Source of the DNA: Baffinella frigidus
Lineage: Eukaryota; Cryptophyceae; Cryptomonadales; Baffinellaceae
DNA: 14,199 bases
NCBI GenBank assembly: GCA_026770585.1
Contig: MU646335.1
Coordinates: forward strand, 808,148-822,346
Direction: 5' to 3'
Shown: piece after piece, positions 1 to 7,100 of the stretch
Numbering within the stretch: the first letter of the stretch is position 1
Layout: the number at the start of each line of letters is the position of its first letter
Notes under the pieces: generated by a model
Databases searched by the model: none
What the model was told of the DNA's origin: nothing
What the model saw: only the letters and a program-made list of their open reading frames with translations
Translations under genes and position numbers: made by a program

Positions 1-81
1 CCCCGCCGTGACGCGTCACGAGCGCGACCCCCCCCCTCCCCCCATCCCCTGACGAAGGACCGGCTCACCCCTCGCCCCTGT

Positions 82-166
82 GGGTATCTAGGCTCTGAGT
101 GCACCTTGCGTAGGCTCTAAGGGTACCGTGCGTCCTTAGGTGCCCTTACTTAGAGCCTAGATACCA
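82..166. mobile_element. Palindromic MITE-like element
   Basis: Inverted repeats of about 15 bp (GGGTATCTAGGCTCT at the left, AGAGCCTAGATACC at the right) bound an ~85-bp element with further internal pairing around CTCTAAGGGTACC. No reading frame is present. The form is that of a short non-autonomous hairpin element. I saw no second copy in the window, so its mobility is inferred from shape only. Confidence 0.6.
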
Positions 167-208
167 CCCACACCTCGCCCCGGACAACCCCATGGCACGG
201 CGCTGCGC

Positions 209-313
209 TATCCCTTAAGTGGCCAGGCAGTCAAATTTGACCGCCAAGAGGTCCTAGACAGGTCCTAGGGCCCTACGGTAGGGCGCATGCGCCTACTCGC
301 CACTTAAGGGATA
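209..313 (+). mobile_element. Family A MITE-like hairpin, copy 1
   Basis: A 105-bp element with terminal inverted repeats TATCCCTTAAGTGGC / GCCACTTAAGGGATA. The interior carries GGTCCTAG repeats and CCCTACGGTAGGG, a palindrome shared by all four copies of this family in the first 1.5 kb. It has no coding capacity. The ends finish in TA, which would fit a TA-target transposon, but the duplication was not proved. Confidence 0.8.
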
Positions 314-480
314 CAGGCGGCTCCAGCAGGGCGTTCCTGCAGGATAAGTTCCAGTGTCCGCCTATGTTGGGAGTTCGAAGAACCCAAAGGATCTAGAGGA
401 CGCACGTCAGACCCTCCCCTTCCCACATCCACAGCTCCAGCGAGCCGCTTTACTTGGCCTGCATCCGAGCACCGCGCGTC

Positions 481-630
481 AGAACGCTATCCACGGTTAA
501 TGGGGGCACTAGAGCGCAATCCGCGGTTAATGGGGGCACTAGAACGCTATCCGCGGTTAATAGGGGCACTAGAACGATATCCGCGGTTAATGGGGGCACT
601 ACAACGCTATCCGCGGTTACTGGGGGCACT
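481..630. repeat. Five-copy 30-bp tandem repeat
   Basis: Five abutting units of exactly 30 bp, consensus beginning AGAACGCTATCCGCGGTTAA and ending TGGGGGCACT, with only one to three substitutions per unit. Units touch with no spacers, so this is a minisatellite and not a CRISPR array. Because the unit is a multiple of three, one frame reads as a ten-residue peptide repeat (MGALERYPRL-like) without any sign of being a gene. Confidence 0.9.
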
Positions 631-741
631 TGACGTGAAGCCTGTGCGGCGGGCCGGTCCTAGCCCCCGTCTCTCACGCAGGGGGAAGTCCGCATGCAGC
701 AGTGGACGTGGCAGGAGACCCTAGCTTCGGTGCTCGCTGGG

Positions 742-850
742 TACATCCCGTAAGTGGCGATGGGGTCGAATTCGACCCCACAGAGATCGTAGGCAGGTCC
801 TAGGGCCCTACGGTAGGGCGTGTGCGCCTACTCGCCACTTCAGGGATGTA
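742..850 (+). mobile_element. Family A MITE-like hairpin, copy 2
   Basis: Same element as at 209-313, with ends TACATCCCGTAAGTGGC / GCCACTTCAGGGATGTA. The interior GGTCCTAGGGCCCTACGGTA block is almost identical to copy 1. The left half has diverged and carries its own small palindrome GGGGTCGAATTCGACCCC. Confidence 0.8.
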
Positions 851-1001
851 CCTGAAGTAGCGTCCCTTCCCCCGGGGCTAAGCGCAGTATTCTGGTCGTT
901 TGGGTCCGGCGGATTTGTACCAGGGGTTTCCGACTGCGCTAGCGCACTGCAGCTCCCAGCCCCTGGGGGCATGGGACGTGTCTAGGAAGCGCTATGCCCT
1001 C

Positions 1002-1108
1002 TACCCCTGAAGTGGCGAGGCGGTCAAAATTGACTGCCACGAGGTCCTGGGCAGGTCCCAGGGCTCTACGGTAGGGCGTATGAGCCTACTCGCCACTTGA
1101 GGGATGTA
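1002..1108 (+). mobile_element. Family A MITE-like hairpin, copy 3
   Basis: Ends read CTACCCCTGAAGTGGCG / CGCCACTTGAGGGATGTA, and the interior again has GGTCC repeats followed by CTCTACGGTAGGGCG. It is the most diverged of the four copies, suggesting an older insertion. Confidence 0.75.
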
Positions 1109-1192
1109 TGGCGCTATCCCTGCGCTACCGTCTACATTCTCACCCAGAACCCTACCAACCCTGTGAGGCGTGAGACTTTACCGCAGATAATA

Positions 1193-1302
1193 TATTAATT
1201 GATGCCTTTCGTGTCGACGCAATTTACTGCACGATTGCTTTACTATTACCACTATGATCAGAGTGTGTAGTAATTTTGTTACACGGAAGGCGTTACTCAA
1301 TA
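1193..1302. mobile_element. Family B hairpin element, copy 1
   Basis: AT-richer hairpin with arms of about 38 bp. The left arm contains TTAATTGATGCCTTTCGTGT, and the right arm contains GTGTAGTAATTTTGTTACAC. The central GTGTAGTAATTT-type motif recurs in a second copy at 5080-5216 and near 10780-11065, so a dispersed family is likely. No open frame is present. Confidence 0.65.
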
Positions 1303-1305
1303 AGT

Positions 1306-1358
1306 GCTCTGAGGTAAGACTGCCTCCCATCCACAGAATCCAGCTCCTCCTCCCGTCC
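1306..1358. repeat. Dispersed repeat shared with 2231-2283
   Basis: The stretch around ACTGCCTCCCATCCACAG, AATCCAGCTCCTCC recurs about 930 bp downstream inside the acyl carrier protein intron with a few substitutions and small indels. Its origin is unknown. It may be the edge of a larger decayed duplication. Confidence 0.55.
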
Positions 1359-1404
1359 CTGGTGTTCGCCCCCCGCGCGTTGCAGACAGTCGGTCCTGCC
1401 TAAC

Positions 1405-1509
1405 TATCCCTCAAGTGCCCAGTAGGCTCATACGCCCTACGGTAGGGCCCTAGGACCTGCCTAGGACCTCTTGGCCGTCAAATTTGACTACCTGGGCACT
1501 TAAGGGATA
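1405..1509 (-). mobile_element. Family A MITE-like hairpin, copy 4 (inverted)
   Basis: The fourth copy lies in reverse orientation, as the internal order (CGCCCTACGGTAGGGCCCTA then AGGTCC repeats, then CAAATTTGA) shows. Its ends are TATCCCTCAAGTGCCC / GGGCACTTAAGGGATA. Both arms share the substitution GTGCCC in place of GTGGC, meaning the two arms changed together. Confidence 0.8.
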
Positions 1510-1546
1510 GAAAAGGGGCACATCTAACTCCAGAGAAGGGGCGCAC

Positions 1547-1699
1547 GGTGCATCTCCTAGCTCTGCCTGAGTTTGAATCTGGTCCGTCTTTACAAGTATT
1601 TAAGAGCGGAAATCCAGTACAAAAGGGCGAATAGAAAGCCTTTAGGAAGAGCCGGGAAAAAAACCAAGGCAGAGCTAGACCTCCCAAGATGCACCGCAC
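1547..1699. mobile_element. Family C hairpin element, copy 1
   Basis: Arms GTGCATCTCCTAGCTCTGCC and GGCAGAGCTAG followed by AAGATGCAC pair with one small interruption. The same CTAGCTCTG...CAGAGCTAG ends bound an element at 5659-5795, and a decayed single end resembling it is at 14033-14049. Confidence 0.6.
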
Positions 1700-1750
1700 C
1701 CTCCACTCCACGGAGGTCTGCGTGTGTTGCGGGGGAGTGGGTCCGGCGGG

Positions 1751-1845
1751 TTTGGGGTTTGAAGTTTAGGGTTTAAGGTTCAGGGTTCAGGGTTTATGGA
1801 CAATGGTTTATGGTCAATGGTTTATGGTGCATGGTTTAGGGTCAG
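1751..1845 (-). repeat. Degenerate telomere-type repeat (TTTAGGG-like)
   Basis: Run of GGGTTTA/GGTTCA/GGTTTATGG units. It is far too degenerate and internal to be a chromosome end. On the minus strand, the sense strand of the adjacent acyl carrier protein gene, it reads as C-rich CCCTAAAC. Confidence 0.75.
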
Positions 1846-1868
1846 CGGGTAGGGGGGGGGGGGGTCTG

Positions 1869-1886
1869 GGGGTACTCGACAGCCGA
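1869..1886 (-). pseudogene. Fragment copied from acyl carrier protein exon 2
   Basis: On the minus strand GGCTGTCGAGTACC matches the Ala-Val-Glu-Tyr codons near the end of exon 2 (2098-2085 region). It is followed by CCCCAGA, resembling the exon's final CCCCAG. The codons between are missing. It lies ~210 bp downstream of the real exon and looks like an exon-edge remnant, though a short decayed terminal exon cannot be excluded. Confidence 0.45.
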
Positions 1887-1935
1887 AGAGAGTGGAGACG
1901 GGGTGGGTGTGGGGCAGGTGGTTCAAGGGAGGGCG

Positions 1936-2067
1936 GGTTCAGGGTTTAGGTATTGGGGTGCAGCGTGTAGTGTGTAGGGTGTAGTGTGCAGGGTTGGTGG
2001 TTGGTGGTGTAGGGTGTAGGGTGTAGGGTGTAGGGTGTAGGGTGTAGGGTGTAGGGTGCAGGGTGTT
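1936..2067 (-). repeat. 7-bp telomere-like microsatellite (GGGTGTA)n
   Basis: Tandem GTGTAGG units, several perfect in a row at about 2008-2058, with GTGCAGG variants. On the minus strand this is CCCTACACCCTGCACC and it starts immediately after the last recognisable codon of the acyl carrier protein exon 2. It would read through as a Thr/Leu/His/Pro repeat, which is not believable as protein. Confidence 0.85.
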
Positions 2068-2069
2068 GC

Positions 2070-2177
2070 CTGGGGGTGGGCAGAAAGGTACTCGACAGCC
2101 TGGGCGACAGTCTGGATCTTCTCGGCTTCTGCGTCCGGGATCTCGATCGCAAACTCGTCCTCAAACGCCATCACCAT
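2070..2177 (-). CDS. Acyl carrier protein exon 2
   Basis: Encodes 36 residues (94-129): [20 protein letters not shown] then [16 protein letters not shown], which are helices II and III of the carrier domain. The acceptor reads GGCAG|ATGGTG. The proposed donor CAG|GCAACACCC is a GC donor that begins a telomere-like C-rich tract. If the donor is wrong the frame continues to a stop at 1923 through low-complexity repeat. Confidence 0.88.
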
Positions 2178-3434
2178 CTGCCACCCCGCACACCGTTTGG
2201 AAGTCAGGCCCTGATTGATCCGCGCAAATTCTCAGAGATGACACTGCCTCCCCCATCCACAGAATCCGGCTCCTCCCGCCCCACCCCGCACCCCCACTTT
2301 CACCAATCCACGCATGGTACCAATTGTACCAGGACCATGGCTGAACGGGGAATTTCCTGGCATAATTCCCACAGCGGTTGGGAGTTGGTCAGGCCCTCCT
2401 TCACTGATCCGCGCATTATTCGGATCCATTTACCGACCCCCGCATTAATTATTCGGATCCTTTCTACCAGGACCATGACTGAACGAGGAAAAATTCTGCC
2501 AGGAATAGCTATGTTTGGTCAGCAGTTTGGGGATTCGCTGCCAGCGCAAGAGGGGAAGCTCGTCAGGAGAGGAAGATTCATGCCGCGTGAGCGACATGCG
2601 AGAGCAAGATTCAGGCAAGCTCAGGTGTGCGAGATTCGCTTGCAGGGCTGCGAGCAGCGCCTCCAATCCATCCTAGGGTCTCGCCGCACCGCAGCAACCC
2701 CCCTGGTCCGCCGCACAATTCTCAGACGCCTTTTGTGTCAGCCAGGCCTCAAACCCTGTCTACAGCAAAGATTGCCGTCGCCTCGGGTCGGCTCCGAACG
2801 CTCCTCAACTGCTGTGCTCTGCTGGCCAGCTGGGCGCTTCCCAAACTTCCAGTAACCCCCCCCCACCCCCACCCAGTGTAACTGTCCAGCCACGGCGGCG
2901 GGGGGGCTGACAAACCAGCCTGGCCCTGGTCCTCCTAAGGACACAGCCAGCGCGTGGCGCTGCGAAACCGGCCGTGGGCAGACCAGGAGCAGCTCCAGCC
3001 ACGGGAAAGCAACTCAGGATCAATCCCCGTGCCGTGATTCCGCACAAGGGTCTCCAGTTCTCCCTCCGCCCAGCCGCTGAACTCGGCGGCGCGGCGCCAC
3101 GCTCCGCGGGGGGGGCGGTCGACTGCGAGAGCCGCTGCGGGTGGGAGGCACGCACCTCGACGGTGTCGAGGGAGTCGAGGCCCAGGTCGTTCATGAAGTG
3201 GCTCGTGGCCGTAACCTTGGCCGGATCCACGTTCTGGAAGTTCTTCACCACGACCGACACCCGCTCAAGCACCTCCTCCTTCGGCAGGAAACCGCCGCCG
3301 GAGGCGAACGACCGCGCCCAGAGCGCCGGGGCGACGTTGCGGCGCACTGCCGCGTTGGAGAAAGGAGAGACACGGGCCGCGGCGGCCACAAGGGTCTGCC
3401 GGGCGGTGTTGCGGAACAGCTTGAGGGAGGACAT
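2070..3434 (-). CDS. Mitochondrial acyl carrier protein (join 3434-3156, 2177-2070; 3' end incomplete)
   Basis: The product carries growing acyl chains on a phosphopantetheine arm in mitochondrial fatty-acid (and lipoate precursor) synthesis. In most eukaryotes the same family also serves as a respiratory complex I subunit (NDUFAB1 type). Residues 1-45 form a presequence: Arg-rich, Ala/Ser-rich, no acidic residues, ending RSFASGG. The carrier domain follows from about residue 49, with the attachment motif DSL and modified Ser88 in [10 protein letters not shown]. Exon 1 ends GAG|GTGCGT and exon 2 opens CAG|ATGGTG, giving the family's [13 protein letters not shown] join in phase 0. Residues 94-129 finish the domain through [12 protein letters not shown]. 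Members usually end one or two residues later, so only a short terminal exon is missing. The putative donor after the last CAG is GC, leading straight into a C-rich repeat. The start ATG at 3434 is favoured because it gives a complete presequence. The gene is divergent from the EF-hand gene. Identity is secure; the 3' end is not. Confidence 0.93.
2203..2491. repeat. Interleaved direct repeats in the acyl carrier protein intron
   Basis: Two pairs are visible. GTCAGGCCCTGATTGATCCG at 2203 recurs, with a 4-bp insertion, at 2388-2415. ACCAGGACCATGGCTGAACG at 2328-2353 recurs at 2466-2491. The rest of the 978-bp intron (3155-2178) contains no recognisable element, and long open frames across it on either strand have no family features. 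Confidence 0.65.
3156..3434 (-). CDS. Acyl carrier protein exon 1
   Basis: Encodes residues 1-93: presequence, first helix ([15 protein letters not shown]) and the loop with the phosphopantetheine Ser88. The donor is GAG|GTGCGT, a good match to the usual GT consensus. Stopping here removes the unrelated Ser/Arg/Pro-rich tail that read-through would give. Confidence 0.92.
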
Positions 3435-3749
3435 GTCGCTCGCAGGGGGGAAAGTTCTCTCGCGCGGGTTGAGTCAAACCAAAGTCAACTTGGAGACTTT
3501 TGGGGTTTCACCTGCCTACACGAAAAACGAAAACGAGTGAAGACCGTTGTAGGCCCAGAGGGTTCGGGGAGACGTCTCCGGGGAGACAAGGGGAGACGGG
3601 AGACCAGTTTCGCTGTCTCCCGGACGGAGACGAGCGGGAGACAGGAGAAAGAGGGACGGAGACGAGCGGGAGACAGGAATCCCAAGTCTCAAGAGGGCTG
3701 ACAGAAGCCCGAAGCCTACCTGAGTAGGCCCGGGTTGTTCTGCGCCAAG
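3435..3749. promoter_or_regulatory. Divergent intergenic region, probable bidirectional promoter
   Basis: The only space between the start codons of two head-to-head genes (acyl carrier protein leftwards from 3434, EF-hand gene rightwards from 3750). It must therefore hold both 5' leaders and promoters. No TATA box is evident. The centre is a purine-rich cluster of GGGAGAC motifs, including two identical 25-bp copies at 3622-3646 and 3654-3678 (both starting GGACGGAGACGAGCGGGAGA). A regulatory role is inferred from position only. Confidence 0.55.
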
Positions 3750-4135
3750 ATGGGGCGCGTACGGACGCAGACTGGGCGGTCCAACGCGTCTGGCGAGGGC
3801 GGGTCGCGCTCCGTGTCGCGAGCAGGGGAGCGGCTGGAGCCAATCGCGCATGGGGGGCAGCAGTCGCGCGGGGGAGGCCTCCCTCCACGACCGCACTCGG
3901 TGGCCGAGGGGCAGCTGCTCCGCCGGTCTGGGGCTGCGGACACGTTCACGGTTCCGCGGACGCCGATGCCCCAGACGCGCGCCCATTCGCGTGCTGGTGG
4001 GGAGGACGGGCCGGCGTCGCGGCTGTCGACGTCAAGACGGAAGTCCATTCCGAAGTTCATAGATGATCCGCCGCCGACGGCACCTGTGGGCAGCGAGGAC
4101 GAGAACTTGGAGAGCAACCTCCTCGCCCTGAAGCG
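3750..4135 (+). CDS. EF-hand gene exon 1
   Basis: ATG at 3750 sits in GCCAAGATGG, a strong eukaryotic start context, and opens 128 codons rich in Arg, Ser, Gly and Pro ending SEDENLESNLLALKR. The proposed donor CG|GTCATT leaves a phase-2 junction. Joining it to exon 2 reads LLALKR-CRHKLNIYAGGAKR, a sensible helix leading into the first EF-hand. Without splicing the frame stops at 4158, giving a stand-alone protein of ~136 residues, which is the main alternative. The donor is weak beyond GT. Confidence 0.6.
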
Positions 4136-7100
4136 GTCATTCCCCCGCACGCTTACATGACACCCACCCGGCGTTCCACCAGCCCTCAGAAGTGAACCAA
4201 ATCGCGATATGGAGAGTTGTTGGCAATTCCCCTGGAGGGGAAATCCACTTTTGCGAACCAGTCGTAAAACCCCTGGAAAGTTCGGTAGTTTCTCCTACGG
4301 TATTACCTAGGACCTCCTACTGTAGGCCAAAATCCTAGGAAATTTTGGTCCTGGGAGCCCTACAGCCTACGGTACGTAGGTCCTACCTAAATCCGTAGGG
4401 AACCTAACTAACCAACTTTCCAGGAGTTTCCCTATGAGATCGTTCGATTTGGTTCACCTCTGAGGACTGGTGGCCCGCACGCTGCCATGGCCCACCCGGC
4501 GTTAGTGGCCACCCTGGATGGAACATTATGGTATTTTGAGCATTCTTAAGTCAACTCCCCTTGGAGAACACGCCAGATTGTGGCGTGCCCGTGATGAATG
4601 GATCTGGTACAAAAAGGTCTAATATGTATTTTAGTGGTATAAATCATGTCAACTTTTGCGATCAAGGGTTATTCGGGATTTGGCCGCATGTCCCCTCCAG
4701 GGTGGGTGGTGCGAATTGGCCGCGCCGCGTTCCAGCGAGATTGATAATTTATTGCCAAACAACCAGCGTCAGCGCCGCACATGCTCGACGCTTTGTGCCA
4801 CTTACTGTACCCCGTGTCGGCCGCTCATACGAGCATTTTCCGGATGGGTTCTAACTCCACCTCGTACTGCAGCGTTCCACTAACCGCCTGAAGCGAACCA
4901 AATCGCAGAATGGAAAACGTTGATTTCCCCTGCAGACTACACCCTCAGGGTTTAGTCTGCAGCGGGAAGCAACTTTTGCGTTGGTTCACTTCTGATGGCT
5001 GGTGGTTCGTGCGGGGAGGTTCAAGGTGAAATTCCGGCAGAGAGGGAGCGGAGCGGGATCCCAAGCAGCCTGTAGGCTAATCTCCACAGAAGTACTAATT
5101 AATTGCCTTTGGGCAACGAAAATTACTACACGATTTGCTCATAAAAGTAATAGTAAAGCATTTGTGTAGTAAATTTCGTTGCGCCAACAGCAAAGAATTA
5201 ATACTTTGGTGGAGATGAAGGCAGTCCGGCTGGCGCCGCGCGCACAGCCTGTTGATGCAGCGTCCTGATGTTATCTCAGAAAAGCCTTTCTCAAAGTCGT
5301 TTTAGTAAGTCACTTCTCTACAAATTCGTTAACTTATTCTTTTCTCTACGCATAAGTTGACGAATTTGTAGGGAGGTTGACTTAAGAAAACGACGTCTAA
5401 AAAGGCTTTTCTGAGATGACATGGGCGCTACGAAGCTCGATTGTCGAGCTGATTTGCCCAGGCATCTGGAGTCTTCCTCCCACCAACCCTCACAGCCTCA
5501 GCAAATCGTCCAATTTGAGGTCACGTATTTCCCTTGGAGGCCGCCGGATTCCGGCGTCCATGGAGCCATTTTGCTTTGGAATTGAAAATCGAAAATCGTC
5601 GATTTGCTCAGCCCGTGAGGGTTGGTGGTCAGCGGCCCTCAGCCCGTTGCCCTCAGCACTAGCTCTGTCTCAGTCTATTTGGACTCACCAATATGATGCG
5701 CCCGGGTTCTTTCCCTCGAATGTTGACGAAGGTGCACCGCAAACCCAGCATGTCAACTTGAGAATGGTCAGTCAACCCGACTGAGGCAGAGCTAGAAGCA
5801 AGGGCCCGCCCACCCGCCTCTCACGAACCGCACCACCAACCCTCACGGGCGAACCAAATCGACGATTTTCGACTTTTTGTGCAAAACACTTTTAAAACTC
5901 CCACATCCTGTCCTTTGTGGGTCCATGGGACTTTTATTAACCTTATATCGTTTTTGTTAGCGGGGTCATTTTCGACCCTCTGCCAGAGGGAGATGGCTCC
6001 ACGAATTCGTTGATTTGGTCTCACCGCGAGGATTGGTGGCACCGTGCAGGTGCCGACACAAGCTGAACATCTACGCGGGGGGCGCGAAGCGCTACTTCAT
6101 GAGCTGGAGCGGGAACCGGGACGGCCAGCTGGACCGGGAGGAGCTGCGCAAGGGGTTCGATGCGATGAATTTGGGCTTCGACCAGAACCAGGTACAGAGG
6201 CGCGGTTGGTTTCATCTTTTGGAACATACCGGAATGGTTATCACTTTGTGTGGTAGGTTGGCTTTTATTTCCTGCATGTTAGGGCGGTTGTTGCTATCCT
6301 GAAACCGATGCGTGATATAGCATAAAGGTGATACTGATTCAGTCGGATGGGGTTCGATGCAATGAATGTGGGCTTCGACCAGAACCAGGTGCAGGGACGC
6401 GGATTTTATCTTGCGGGTCAGAACTGCACTGCGACCCAGGATATTTTACCTCAAGTCGACAAAGCTGATCCTCGGCAGTAAGTTGCCATTTCGTTTAGAT
6501 GGCCCTGCTCTGGGGGCAGGCATTTGACTTAAGGCACTGGCTTTCATGGGGAGTTGACTTAGGTGAAATTTTCTGACTCAGTGAACTGGATCGGTATCAC
6601 TTTGTAAACAAGGCATTTCCGGTTACCTTATCCGTAGGAACCGCCCCTATTTCCCTACAGATTGCCTACCGTAGGTTCTTAGGTCTGATCGCTTATGGGT
6701 GATTCAAAATCACTCCGAAGTCCGCTGTGTGGACTGGATCGGTGTCAGATTGTGTGGTGTGTTGGCTCCAGCCCCCTGCTCGCGACGCCTGGCGCGACCC
6801 GCCCTCCACCAGCCCTGCAAAGCGGACCAAATCGACGATTGTCTGGAGCCATTTCCTTGGGTGGCACATTCGTTTTCGAAGGTGCCGCCCGAGGAATTGG
6901 CGCATGCTCCAGCCTCGATTTGGTCCGCCTCGGAGGGCTGGTGGGCCCTCGCCAGACGAAATACCAAGGCACTGCTTGCATTCGCCTCCCGCGAGTTTCA
7001 GAGTTTCAGCGAGCAGGATTTTAGGGTTGAGGGTTTTGAGTGTAGGGTTTTAACTTTTAGGGTTCAGGGTGTAGGGTGTAGGATTTCAGGTTTCGAGGCG

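Noticed and set aside
481-630. CRISPR-like array of 30-bp repeats
   Set aside because: Units abut with no spacers and the setting is eukaryotic; it is a minisatellite.
500-724. Open frame with a ten-residue peptide repeat
   Set aside because: It arises only because the 30-bp minisatellite unit is a multiple of three; the rest has no protein-like content.
1923-2069. Thr-Leu-His-Pro repeat tail on the acyl carrier protein
   Set aside because: It is a direct translation of a 7-bp microsatellite; family members end within a residue or two of the HPQ position.
2076-2855. 259-codon plus-strand open frame
   Set aside because: It is antisense to acyl carrier protein exon 2 and its intron, mixes repeat sequence, and shows no family motif.
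2805-3155. C-terminal continuation of the acyl carrier protein exon 1 frame
   Set aside because: After GAG|GTGCGT the reading loses all carrier-domain character, while exon 2 resumes the family sequence exactly.
3141-3701. 186-codon plus-strand open frame
   Set aside because: It overlaps the acyl carrier protein exon 1 in antisense and crosses the promoter region; a GC-rich shadow.
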